Source: a virus. Taken from it: a stretch of DNA of 26,088 nt. This document shows positions 9,401 to 15,557 of the stretch, in pieces. Within the stretch, counting starts at the first letter, position 1. Every line of letters begins with the position of its first letter. The stretch is taken from the IMG/VR virus record IMGVR_UViG_3300003691_000044, positions 1-26,088 of that record, one strand, 5' to 3'. The notes beneath the pieces are model-generated. The model did no database searches. It had not been told where the DNA came from and saw nothing but the letters and a program-made list of their open reading frames with translations. The position numbers and the translations under genes were made by a program.

Positions 9401-9862
9401 AGGGTTATCAATAACCTCTTTACCTGTAGCACCAAAGGTACGTAACATTGCTATAGTCTTATCTTCTACAGTCTTGGCAGTAGACCATCTCTTACTTTCA
9501 GCTGCCATGTTAGCATGGGCCTTCTTCAGAGATACTGGAGTTACTTCTTCTGATCTACGCTTTACATCAGCAGTTACGAGTTCAGCAAGTCCAGAAGCAT
9601 CTGTACGAGCTTCTGCTACTGTGTAAGCAGCATTGAAAGTATCCATGGCCCCAGACTTAGCCTGAGAGCCTAATTGAGATGGATAACTTGAAGCTTCTAC
9701 ATACTCTTGCTTTATTACATCTGCACCTAAAGGAAACTCTTCTACAAAAGCTTGTTCATAAGCCTGTCTATTATCTTTTGTTCCTGCAGCGTAATAGAGA
9801 TCTTTTTTAGCATCAGCCCAAGCATCCTTAGTCGCAGTATAATCATCTGGTGATGTAGCCAT
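485..9862 (-). CDS. Giant virion RNA polymerase (N4 gp50-like), with embedded zincin-like module
   Basis: This 3,125-aa protein should be packaged in the capsid and injected to transcribe early phage genes, as N4 vRNAP (about 3,500 aa) does. The T7-type polymerase motifs are visible: RQGR at 1211-1214 followed by GDINPQGD; motif A EIDGVSNGP with catalytic Asp 1368; motif B RNLSKDPTLKTVYG with R1471, K1475 and Y1483; an HNQDS box at His 1711; and motif C HDGF with catalytic Asp 1732. The spacing resembles N4 mini-vRNAP as I recall it. Residues about 155-205 and 240-330 are Gly/Ala-rich and hydrophobic. Residues about 685-805 form a Thr/Glu/Lys-rich linker. HEILH at 2043-2047 and a DEF...NENF segment near 2138 look like a zinc metallopeptidase. 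The C-terminus resembles that of large phage polyvalent proteins. No cysteine was seen. The start follows AAAGGGG, which overlaps the upstream stop. Confidence 0.95.
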   Translation of the reverse strand: MATSPDDYTATKDAWADAKKDLYYAAGTKDNRQAYEQAFVEEFPLGADVIKQEYVEASSYPSQLGSQAKSGAMDTFNAAYTVAEARTDASGLAELVTADVKRRSEEVTPVSLKKAHANMAAESKRWSTAKTVEDKTIAMLRTFGATGKEVIDNPAGVGLLAIRSAPNMVAPLAGAAVGSLAGPAGTAAGMFSGSYTIEEGAAIQEGITKELAGRSLPVTEENVQSIINDEELFSSIKSAASRKAVGTALTDTVLGAGLGRVGSLAKGASKVKNAAKVTGVAAGELASEPISEAAGQLARSGEIDAGELMGETLGGFGSSVGMAPVDIAAFGDKTLTEIKAKPKARNTLKDQVKSKSQYQYKEKVAAAVESGDVTEISDVDSDKADPVMAIDVLRQRSQKETGVAPKLQNLDQAQGIYKALDQKKQKLVAEATKLTESPDSDPKEVKDLIDDAKSVNKIMKHVEPLIKSMQDVGADQGAILEQINQALKSDDSTVVQESILSIFGSKRGSDLSDSDTLNSILSNPQIDDSTKASVKLVQEYQTAEKVLTRKQEEPSSKGIKDVHSDIVEGGVGFNGIKTYAQAITLSLQKGDTETAETQLNTLKSFAEGHESKADTFTIVYNAGISNEPITAEVQAEMDKYDTERANRGFTNKYNLNTKNAEGLVNTIILESDALNKAVAMMDSWMSTAESTITPITPATVTDEISGSGATESITEVGDVAVAKETSEVIDEGSTRTGTEAGTIAVVDKIETKEPTKQTKEESKIEPITKETSDFQKSSTTKTDSDPTNKVKSTFKPKKTKGIIHRTDNVLEVMTPEHLETTEVFNEKNPMDDAAKAVISSISDFGSQFTKAFHKEFKVKAKSKTGKDFRFEDPIQFLLNDDGTMPSSTIDALMAASYKWVAARSTETVLNRKEDIWAILGLEDDAPIDRMAHYLLDDIGVTATMLQESLGKDVFELLGIQVSDASDASAQNKLELSLGLQAIATMQAMGILDQKDVLRGAIPGQESNSVTGLTGLINKQTDSDSKLYSGLENNFFVPEGPGAFQSYKGSGFITFYRIATENGDIKKSIFDIVVEPHQKSLNTWDRIFKGENDKRNYSFEPIKKSTKPMKMKGTDYEVSKEQQDNIETSQAKPYKASTRTMGFYSLLSEDNLAKIQGAQDPETTHIENTKTTEGINSGLKRSNAHVQAWLVNAANQESGYNSEFHIPQEFWRQGRMGQIGDINPQGDKNHRFLFNMSAWENDVDLTDQVMKEQFLEAVALGLDLEVSKEGGLDQTISKLQEKLEEPVFQKAITAINTILTGRGDMNELVLDDPEIKKYYKKEIDAITEATIEGGVNMHSFKALIEYTRYRNAVVAGDTSFNTDLTTEIDGVSNGPTIARIQLMLDSADVGETLTALQNAGISFSNAQPGLAIHLARNLSYDAYKRTGFAWTEALVQLQKELSNDQNAAALEAMNNLFGSFRNDDGTISGIVRNLSKDPTLKTVYGMGKKALIKELQESFVSSIYSKMEKAVVNQDIAALKTLNNNLYDVAGRYVFGKDSTDVLSNGVIDNQAVLTTKLTTEDITAINENIEQYHGAALDMAIKQVYGKMKDAFKPLNTGIGMTAVLYNSVLKIKTQQVEALAAKEDREVTVGEMDAITESVKEMFPRVTTKFGKEIPLAKKSREKDYSNKAKGVINREVQQSYKTLAGKKAAPYAKSGLQSPGVGGTILTIHNQDSVVANTVMGVHDILNNHDGFTTGVGQAHDMGVTANETFYNTVKDFHMGEELFESMQGIVREFTKHKAELIKSGITAAEINNIVAEEFKAMGTKSYQFPGAEKATTMNADTLKDITKSIVSEMGRVAKETKKNKEILVNVMTAVEQYSFEGAAYKPETSPNKLSFNGEQYNPLTITETAEKRLTGAIKATDEVAKSIGKVAVETVGNEIGSSPAASQMSIDPTEYNTQQEVSGMNVLDVYNNIKDGSTISASPEHDAHLQSILVDVAQKVMDPVDVFLTENPNLEPEGKFVHIGSAKSKVFISSQNRIIGPVSGSLNQGLRMSTGEVYTHEILHSVVHTGLNMNKRLRAKVERLFNTAEKSLGKDGYKAFLNNPNPNQFELQAAKDRYDYVFRNTEAQKTSEFYQGVDPATGIPRVQERSNYLDEFLVLALTNENFGKALSGIKLSGTQYNSKSWKTVKGNNIQETLGNIAQLIMDFLFQKFTTTSSAASIESELKNLAILLSKKDTKSKSALYLSMIKAGEYAGKASEYGNKFIKSAVTSVPVIKTLKTTKETLTALQGSDTSIGRHMRQIENAYDRLDQGLIKSMVTEIRGRTDRMAWLHKLLSRRQNYLDQAKQQASDTMVASTNEAFQNPLTDEEKTAFTKVGLKTDASVLNSSLGSDGLLSVLRDPKELRKQIDSVLKKIANNADLAPYTTYYQRASDALGHFMIHSRSRSGEVVFQSARVIAALRNTDKATVLTEDQINTAEALVDQLASLYAIKYTSSGHKNTFANLLEKDSEGVNKVFGFHEVLKAESLDQAFNGNKYKFIKGYTKQILNSRINIKYGTILDEAQFAEEGYVRTPKPLDRDDAEVQANGGKPVDMFMYTSRVAKVNDLLSTIFSYTGNVAKGTTPTDIARSAGLPGKMGDPVNSEIVRKKNFTIQDMTDPTIVPELDNGNFMVPQVDDKGDVVGYRYMMTEETKDSHIEQVTDVTKILGSMAGQVIDKVRSPEINQELITGLHAVYKEGYQRNPEGFVEVGPNSEDPKLREIYYMMPPKAKKDIQKIWGSQGIFMPKDFVDISFGYRQYSITDAFTKTPEDRAKMERIFVGAAKMLFKDKAVQRAGSLESIFTELTKLAKSNIIIKSLHVTLNNLGSNMVYLRSRGVPVSTIMKLGWEAISMGNKYQIDSKNLDKALLRKKATMRGKYTANQIKDIDVEIARLRNSIARNPTTKTIQAGLMPSLVDDIETVTSGSNFPTEFEKKVTAATDKLPAVVKKVGKVIALTEDTQAFKVLNNAVKMTDFIGRHVLYNQYTKDGMGHEEAIASVEDEFVNFNIPTHQMIEYGNKIGVLWFTKYAMRILKVIKESVTDKPFDVFMAYMISTHAGMDNILNSTPTGIDDIINHAGNPIDAFTGSIDELLTINGLDQVLQTGK
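3440..3740 (-). other. Zincin-like metallopeptidase module within the vRNAP
   Basis: The codons for HEILH (residues 2043-2047) end at 3736, and those for a DEF segment (Glu 2138) lie at 3449-3454. HExxH supplies two zinc ligands and the catalytic Glu in zincins. In metallopeptidase domains of phage polyvalent proteins, the third ligand often sits in an EF(x)nNPxF-like helix downstream, and DEFLVLALTNENF fits that shape. His 2051 is another possible ligand. Fold and activity are inferred; only the motifs are seen. Confidence 0.6.
4661..6240 (-). other. Catalytic polymerase core of the vRNAP (RxxGR motif to motif C)
   Basis: This part of the vRNAP gene encodes the single-subunit RNA polymerase motifs. 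The bases for the GR arginine are at 6221-6223, motif A Asp at 5759-5761, motif B Arg at 5450-5452, and motif C Asp at 4667-4669. Each aligns by eye with T7 RNA polymerase: RGR...FNPQG, FDGSCSG, RSVTKRSVMTLAYG, HSQDGSH and HDSF. All catalytic residues known from that family are retained, so an active enzyme is expected. A multi-subunit type or DFDGD-type polymerase is excluded by these motifs. Confidence 0.92.
7460..7805 (-). other. Low-complexity Thr/Glu/Lys linker in the vRNAP
   Basis: Residues about 685-805 of the vRNAP are dominated by Thr, Ser, Glu, Lys, Ile and Val, with no aromatic residues over long stretches and many TKE, TxE and KxE combinations. It separates the N-terminal region, with its hydrophobic segments, from the start of the polymerase module. 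It is probably a flexible hinge. The antisense strand is consequently open over 7170-8006. Confidence 0.7.
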
Positions 9863-9871
9863 AGTACCCCT

Positions 9872-11665
9872 TTATGTTTCCAGTAACTCAGCTAAAGACA
9901 ACTCACCTTTTACTTCTGGTGGCTGTCCTTGCTTACTTCTAAGCATCTGCTTAAGCCTTGTCTTTAGTCGAGTATTGTTAGGATTCTCTTTAATCATCTC
10001 TCTCAGTCTCTGCTCCGGATTATCAGATCTAACATCTCTCAGTATATTACTTAGAGCAGAAGATCCAGAACCTTTTAATTCTTTTTTGGCATCAGACCAT
10101 TCTTTATCTGTTGCCCAAGGTGGCTTAACCTTACCAGCTGCTGCAGTGAGAATTGTACTCTTTCTGTCTTTTTCCGGAGGCTTTGCAAAAGTACCTCTCT
10201 CACGTAAAGTAGCCTCAAACTTATCCAGACTACTTGGCCCAGTATTCTTTTCTTGGTTCTCTTTAAGCAACTCATCAGCTCTGTCAGCAAAAGATTTCTT
10301 TTGTGTTACACCAGGAGCTTTAGGGGTATTCAATGCACTGGGTTGTTTTATAGCTACGCCGGTTCTGTTTGCCTTACGAGTATCTGTACTAAAGTTAAAC
10401 AACTGGTCTCTGCTTTGTCTCTGCATACCTTGAATATTAGATTCATGCTTAAGTCTTGCTGCATTAATATCACTCTGTTTCTGTTTACGTGCAACCATTG
10501 CCTGAGTTCTACGAGCAATCTCTTTGTCAAATGCTTCTGGATCAACACCAGGTGCGCCAGGAGTTTGGTGTGATTGAAGAGTAGCTTTCCATGATTCCCA
10601 TAGTACAGCTGCAGTATCAGCATCAGATAAAGTACCTGAAGCAATAAGATTCTGGTACTTATCATTAACAATCTCCATAGCTTTATCACCGGTAGCAACA
10701 GGAGAAAATGGTGATAGAATAGCATTAACAATACCTGCAGAAGCTGGATCAACTATAGCTGCCTGGAACTTCTCAAGAACATGAGAACCCGGATCAGTGA
10801 CATTCTCAAACTCACCTGCAACTTCATTACTGATAGCCTGAGGTATATTCGATAACTCTGCCTGCAATGACTGTATACCTAATTCACCCTGTCTTTGTGC
10901 TGCACCAATTGCATCTTTGTTTGTTTGGCTCAAGTAATCATACTGATTCTTTTGATCTTGGTTCATCTGACTTCTATCAGCAATCAGTTTTTTACCTTCT
11001 CTATCAAGTTTAGCTCTGAGTTTAGCTGGTAACTGATTACGTGCAGCATTCAGGTTTTCTGAAGTAGTAATAGTACCTGTAGTAAGGGCTTCATCTAAAC
11101 CCTGCATAACACTATTATAAAGATCTGTTTCTTTCTTCTTGATACGATCTTTAATAACACCAGCATCATTACCAAATTTAGTAGTAGCAGCTAAAGCTTG
11201 GGGAGTAGTCATACCTGCATCTATCAGAGACTTATGCATAGCACTCTGAGCCTGGGTAATATCACCTGTACTCTCAGCTTCTTGATAAGCAGTAGCTGAA
11301 GCTTCATTTACAGCCTTACCTCTTAAACGGGCTTTAATAGCCTTTAAATTGGAGTTAAAAGCTGCAGAGTCATACTGGGTACCAAACTTGGATTGGATGG
11401 CTGTATCAGTCAATTGTCCTGCTTTATCTGCCTGGTTTAGTTCTCCTAAAGATCCGAACCTTTCAAGATCTGCTTTAATGGTTCTATCATTACCTTGAGT
11501 GATACGAGTGTCTTCTGCAACATTACGCTGTTTAAGACCTCCTAATACGTCACTGAAGGCACTAAATCCTTTGTCTATAGATCGGCCTGCCTGACCTACA
11601 ATGTTAGCAGTAGCGGCGTAATCCGGTCCTTGTACTGGTCTGAATTGTGGAATTCTTGGTGCCAT
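9872..11665 (-). CDS. Internal virion / ejection-type protein, 597 aa (position of N4 gp51)
   Basis: The 597-residue product is hydrophilic and mostly helical, rich in Ala, Gln, Lys and Asp. It opens with a motif common in podovirus internal proteins: MAPRIPQF, then an Ala/Gly-rich region containing VGQAGRSIDKGF. No catalytic motif, membrane helix or signal peptide is visible, and there is no cysteine. The Lys/Arg-rich C-terminal 200 residues (APGVTQKK to the SLAELLET end) look disordered or nucleic-acid-facing. It lies directly upstream of the vRNAP, and its TAA overlaps the vRNAP Shine-Dalgarno. Its own start follows TAAGGAG. Context and composition suggest a capsid-internal protein ejected with or holding the polymerase. 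This role is inferred, not shown by a motif. Confidence 0.85.
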   Translation of the reverse strand: MAPRIPQFRPVQGPDYAATANIVGQAGRSIDKGFSAFSDVLGGLKQRNVAEDTRITQGNDRTIKADLERFGSLGELNQADKAGQLTDTAIQSKFGTQYDSAAFNSNLKAIKARLRGKAVNEASATAYQEAESTGDITQAQSAMHKSLIDAGMTTPQALAATTKFGNDAGVIKDRIKKKETDLYNSVMQGLDEALTTGTITTSENLNAARNQLPAKLRAKLDREGKKLIADRSQMNQDQKNQYDYLSQTNKDAIGAAQRQGELGIQSLQAELSNIPQAISNEVAGEFENVTDPGSHVLEKFQAAIVDPASAGIVNAILSPFSPVATGDKAMEIVNDKYQNLIASGTLSDADTAAVLWESWKATLQSHQTPGAPGVDPEAFDKEIARRTQAMVARKQKQSDINAARLKHESNIQGMQRQSRDQLFNFSTDTRKANRTGVAIKQPSALNTPKAPGVTQKKSFADRADELLKENQEKNTGPSSLDKFEATLRERGTFAKPPEKDRKSTILTAAAGKVKPPWATDKEWSDAKKELKGSGSSALSNILRDVRSDNPEQRLREMIKENPNNTRLKTRLKQMLRSKQGQPPEVKGELSLAELLET

Positions 11666-11674
11666 ACTAACTCC

Positions 11675-12160
11675 TTATGTTAACCGGTTAGCTGCATAGT
11701 ATTCTTCAGGAGTAGGGTTCAATTCAGGATTTCTATCATACCTACGTTGTGCTCTATCCTGAATACTTCTGTTTATCTCCTGTTTCTGTATACCGGTCTG
11801 TTCTGCGTATTGTGCTTTACCTGCTGCAAGACTTTCTTTACCGAGTTTTAATTGCTGTGAACCAAGATAAAGATTGCCGATACCTTGTAAACCTCCAAGA
11901 GCAAGTTTACCCCATCCTGGACCTGTATTCTTTCCTCCTGCAAACTGTTCCCATGCAGTAGGCTGATAGGCATTGTTATTGAGAGGTCCAGCTGCTGAAG
12001 CAGTATCACTAAGAGCATTTATAGTGGGAGTGCCTGAAGGTATAGCCATTGACGGTAATGCTGTAGGACCACTAAGAGTATTACTGTTTGGATCCCAGTC
12101 ACCAAAGGTTAAAGGAGTATCACTATCTCCCCATGCGTTATCACCAAAGTATGTTGTCAT
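11675..12160 (-). CDS. Small internal virion-type protein, 161 aa (position of N4 gp52)
   Basis: The N-terminal half is Gly/Pro/Asn/Thr-rich and probably extended. Around residues 85-125 a short amphipathic stretch (LALGGLQGIGNLYLGSQQLKLGKE) runs into a charged helix ending in Arg-rich RAQRRYDRN. Gly-rich amphipathic segments followed by a helix are typical of small podovirus internal proteins that meet the membrane at ejection, such as the T7 gp14 class. No cysteine is present. A strong AGGAGG lies five bases before the ATG, and the gene ends in TAA inside the next Shine-Dalgarno. The function is inferred from size, composition and the neighbouring vRNAP. Confidence 0.8.
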   Translation of the reverse strand: MTTYFGDNAWGDSDTPLTFGDWDPNSNTLSGPTALPSMAIPSGTPTINALSDTASAAGPLNNNAYQPTAWEQFAGGKNTGPGWGKLALGGLQGIGNLYLGSQQLKLGKESLAAGKAQYAEQTGIQKQEINRSIQDRAQRRYDRNPELNPTPEEYYAANRLT

Positions 12161-12179
12161 TGTTGCCTCCTGTTAATCG

Positions 12180-14441
12180 TTATACCCCATCCGGTAGGAG
12201 TAGGGCTGTATCTACATAGTTCTCTATCACATTTAAACTTAAAGTACCAATGTTTCCAACATGTATTTTATCATAGAAGTTCTCTGCATTGGTCAAGATA
12301 TCTGGTGTTGGATAGTTTGGTGGTTCTAAATAACTGATTGGGAGATTATACTCTATATCAAGTTCTTCCTCTGCAGCATCAAGTAATGCCTGCTCTGCTT
12401 CAGCATCTAACAAGAAATCATTATATTCATCTTCAACTTCTCTTAATAGGTTATTCGTAGCAATACTGGAAGCTTCCATAAATACTGAACCAAGAAATAA
12501 AAACGCTTGAGCAGTAGGTAGAGTTAGATTAAAGATATTAAGGGCAGTACTCTTTGCTGCTGCACCTACTGCCATAAGTATCAATGAAGTGATGACAGCT
12601 ATATCAGGCCCAAACTCCTTTGCAATAGCTGCAGAGGCATAATGTACAACTGCGGCTGCAACAACAGACTGAAGAAGATACAACATCAGTGCTTGTATAC
12701 CAACCTCTAAAGCTCCCATTAACCCAGCTACCCAAGGTTGCAGGGTCGTTACTGCTATCACTACAGCAATAATCATATATACCAGTTTGAATAAATCTGT
12801 TTGATACCATCGTGCATGAGACTTCTCAATAGAATTGATAACCAGGAGCATTGATTCTTGATATAATTCATTTCTTTTGCTTATACCAAATCTTCTGGCC
12901 ACAGTGTAATGTAAAGGGATAACAAGACTGTGTTCATCTGGATCTGCTGCTACATCAATAGGCCTTGTTGTTATGCTACGATTATCGTAAATAGCATTAA
13001 TATGGGTAAGGTCTACAATAACTATTTCCCTATAAACATTAGCAGCTAACTGTTTTCGAAGTATTAAAGTCCCAGGAACATATACAATGGCTTCAGGATC
13101 ACTCTCATTAACTATCGTCTTAGTGACAAAGCCAATATCTCCGATACTACCATCTACCAATGTAGATGTAATACTCTTGTATGTAATCTGTATATTCAAT
13201 CCGTGTTCAGTAAGAGATAAAGTATCTGCAGGATTAATAACTGTATCCCCGCCTGTAGTATCTGTTGTACTGCCTGACTCATTAGCGTATACCCCAGTAA
13301 CAAAGTAATTCTCATCGTCATAGGTACTGACACCAGCCAAGGTATCAAAGATTGAGTTATCATCTTCTTCAGAAAGAAAAGTAAAGAAGTCTACTAAATA
13401 CTCTATAGCTGTTAAGTTGGTTGTTTGGAGGTCTACACCAAAGGTAACGTAAGCATGATCGATACCTGCAATATCCGGATTCGTTGAGAGACTATCAACT
13501 AACTGATCAAACTCTACACCTATCCTCTTCAGAAGCTCTGTACCGGTATCGTATATATCTGGTTCATTTGTGGGACTGATAAATACATTATTGTATCTGA
13601 CTGGTACAACTGGATATGAGTTACTATTACTCTCGCCACCAGCATTGGGATTTAATGCAGCATACTTACCGGATTCAATGTTATAGTACCACCACTTAGT
13701 AGTATCGTCAGCTACAGCAAATTCATCCAGTTCTCGATATCCTGCTATGTAATACATGCTGCCTATTTGTAAACCAGTAGCCAGTACTCTATTCTCAATA
13801 TACGTACTTATAGAAGGATCTACTGTCATAACTGTATGCGTAACTTCGTGGTTAACGTCTGTAGACGTATATGTTAAAATAGCTTGGTAAGTAATATTTA
13901 CTGATGTATTATTTAAAGCTAAAGCCACTTCTGAAACATAATATGTACGACTTACACTACCAGATGTCTGTGCCAAAGCTTGTGCAGTTCCGAGGTATAC
14001 GTCTATCGCATTAACTAATGCAGCTGGAGGAGTCGTTATCTGGCCATTAAATATATCATACCCCTTCTCATATAGGAGGTAAGGTAAGATGGCTGCTATG
14101 GACGTAAGAGGAGCTATAGAATTGAAGTCTATGATACAGCCATACGGTAAGCTGAGATCTGTTGTAATGATACCTGCAAGTGTTGAATCAGATACTTTAT
14201 TGGATGATCCGAAATACTGGTTAGGTAAACCAAGAGTATAATGATCTTCAGCATACCCTCTGGCAGCATTCATCTTAGCACCGATACTCTGTAAGTCAGA
14301 GTTTATAAGAAGCTTTACCAGAGACTCTCCGGAGAAGATACTATATAAGACTGTTTCTGTTATGTGATTGGGATCGTACTCCATCAGGTGAGATGCGGTG
14401 GAGCCTACTGTTATAACTCTTCTACTTCCAAATAGTGACAT
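12180..14441 (-). CDS. Large virion protein with C-terminal membrane-like region, 753 aa (position of N4 gp53)
   Basis: The 753-aa product begins MSLFGSRRVITVGSTASHL. It has a long beta-rich N-terminal part (to about 545) with many Thr, Tyr, Asn and Asp residues. Residues about 550-655 are strongly hydrophobic, with three to four potential transmembrane helices (including LVYMIIAVVIAVTTL and AVITSLILMAVGAAA). A charged Glu-rich helix follows (DEYNDFLLDAEAEQALLDAAEEE), then a hydrophilic tail. Membrane segments in a late structural operon suggest a protein that inserts into the host envelope during ejection, or a tail-tip component. One cysteine is present (in YGCIID). The gene starts just after a hairpin, and no strong Shine-Dalgarno is visible (GTAGGCGC only). 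I do not recognise a named domain. Confidence 0.85.
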   Translation of the reverse strand: MSLFGSRRVITVGSTASHLMEYDPNHITETVLYSIFSGESLVKLLINSDLQSIGAKMNAARGYAEDHYTLGLPNQYFGSSNKVSDSTLAGIITTDLSLPYGCIIDFNSIAPLTSIAAILPYLLYEKGYDIFNGQITTPPAALVNAIDVYLGTAQALAQTSGSVSRTYYVSEVALALNNTSVNITYQAILTYTSTDVNHEVTHTVMTVDPSISTYIENRVLATGLQIGSMYYIAGYRELDEFAVADDTTKWWYYNIESGKYAALNPNAGGESNSNSYPVVPVRYNNVFISPTNEPDIYDTGTELLKRIGVEFDQLVDSLSTNPDIAGIDHAYVTFGVDLQTTNLTAIEYLVDFFTFLSEEDDNSIFDTLAGVSTYDDENYFVTGVYANESGSTTDTTGGDTVINPADTLSLTEHGLNIQITYKSITSTLVDGSIGDIGFVTKTIVNESDPEAIVYVPGTLILRKQLAANVYREIVIVDLTHINAIYDNRSITTRPIDVAADPDEHSLVIPLHYTVARRFGISKRNELYQESMLLVINSIEKSHARWYQTDLFKLVYMIIAVVIAVTTLQPWVAGLMGALEVGIQALMLYLLQSVVAAAVVHYASAAIAKEFGPDIAVITSLILMAVGAAAKSTALNIFNLTLPTAQAFLFLGSVFMEASSIATNNLLREVEDEYNDFLLDAEAEQALLDAAEEELDIEYNLPISYLEPPNYPTPDILTNAENFYDKIHVGNIGTLSLNVIENYVDTALLLPDGV

Positions 14442-14452
14442 AAGCGCCTACA

Positions 14453-14480
14453 GAAATGGGGCTAACTAAAGCCCCATCTC
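14453..14480 (-). terminator. Hairpin between the 351-aa and 753-aa genes
   Basis: The 57-base gap holds a perfect 8-bp stem (ATGGGGCT / AGCCCCAT, 14456-14463 with 14470-14477) and a six-base loop. On the minus strand the stem runs into TTTCTGT, a modest T tract. It would act as a weak or leaky terminator, or as an mRNA-stabilising end, for upstream transcripts. It could also sequester the start region of the 753-aa gene, which lies only 12 bases beyond the stem and lacks a strong Shine-Dalgarno. Confidence 0.55.
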
Positions 14481-14498
14481 AGTTATTATATTTTTGGT

Positions 14499-15554
14499 TT
14501 ATACTACAACACCAACTCCTGCGTAAGCTTTAGTTATCATAGCTCCTAAATCAGAATCTTGTAACTTGTTAGTTGCGTTAGCAGTTGCATCTCCTGTAGT
14601 AGCATCAATACCCCATGCATCAATAGCCATACGTGTAAGCTTCTGTTCAGCATCCCTTAGAAAGCCATCAGCCTGTCTGGTGTATAGAACCTGTTGTTTA
14701 CCAGAAACACCACCTACAACAGTAGAGGTATTCAAAGCATCAGTAGAGGTAACAACAGCTTCACTTGTCTGAGCCAGTTCGGTGATCGTCTTCTGAGCCA
14801 ATAAAACAATTTCCTTACTTGCTTTATTTCCTTGGTTCGTAACAAGAGTAAACTGGGCTCCAACAAGACCATCAATAGAAGTAGCTGGATCTAAACCCAG
14901 ATCAGTAGGTTTAACAGAGCTTGTTTGACCAAGTTCAGTTACCAGTTTCTGGGTCACTAAATCAGCCTCTGACTGAGCTTTAGCTGCTACGGCTGTCATA
15001 GCACCCTCTGCAGTAGAAGAGGTGTTAAAACCGTAATCTAACAAGGCTGTAGTGAAGTTATCTCCTGTTCGAGCTAACTCAGATATGATCTGTTGACCGG
15101 TTAAAGCTTTCTGGGTATTCTCTGTTGCTACCTTACTTGTGGCAAGAAGAATCTGTTGAGCATTAAGATCTCTCTGATCTGATACTAAACCCTCAATAGC
15201 AGTAGTACCATTAAATGCAAGACCACCAGGAAGATCATTATCTGTATTAGCAAGCTCAGTAACTATCTTCTGTCGAACTAAACCGATTTCTGCAGCTGAC
15301 TTCTTTTCACTTTGTAGATTAGAGATATAAGCATTAGACTGTTGCATTACTGATTGTACAAGACCGAGGTACACTACCGAATATTCTTGTCCAGTAATAC
15401 GACCTGCATCATACTCTTCTGCAAGATGTGATTTAGCCGCCTTCATGAAAACATCAAAGACACCCACACCATCTACACTATTAGTAGTGAAGATACCTGT
15501 ATTCGGTGCATCGGTTCCTGCGGATACTTCAATCTTTTCAAGATCCAGTGCCAT
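14499..15554 (-). CDS. Repeat-containing virion protein, 351 aa (position of N4 gp54)
   Basis: The protein begins MALDLEKIEVSAGTDAPNT and contains four imperfect repeats. Each has a helix of the form QK(I/L/T)(V/I)TELA(N/R/Q)T at residues 95, 154, 202 and 254, followed by a loop such as GTTAIEGLV, TSSTAEGAM, ATSIDGLVG or TSTVVGGVS. A fifth, degenerate QKLTRMAIDAWGID begins at 304. The period is about 48-59 residues. No cysteine is present. Long helices with periodic loops suggest a rod or ring component of the neck, tail or ejection apparatus. By position it corresponds to N4 gp54, a roughly 30-kDa virion protein. The ATG is three bases after the previous stop, within reach of the GAGG in GAGGATTAATAC. 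Confidence 0.85.
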   Translation of the reverse strand: MALDLEKIEVSAGTDAPNTGIFTTNSVDGVGVFDVFMKAAKSHLAEEYDAGRITGQEYSVVYLGLVQSVMQQSNAYISNLQSEKKSAAEIGLVRQKIVTELANTDNDLPGGLAFNGTTAIEGLVSDQRDLNAQQILLATSKVATENTQKALTGQQIISELARTGDNFTTALLDYGFNTSSTAEGAMTAVAAKAQSEADLVTQKLVTELGQTSSVKPTDLGLDPATSIDGLVGAQFTLVTNQGNKASKEIVLLAQKTITELAQTSEAVVTSTDALNTSTVVGGVSGKQQVLYTRQADGFLRDAEQKLTRMAIDAWGIDATTGDATANATNKLQDSDLGAMITKAYAGVGVVV

Positions 15555-15557
15555 GTA

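Noticed and set aside
485-9862. Possible crAss-like DFDGD-type RNA polymerase
   Set aside because: No DxDxD loop is visible. The motifs found are those of single-subunit T7/N4 polymerases.
14485-14490. TATAAT on the minus strand in the gap before the 753-aa gene
   Set aside because: There is no -35 element at 16-18 bases (the nearest, TTGGTG, is 19 away), and AT-rich gaps produce such matches easily. A start here would also fall in the hairpin.
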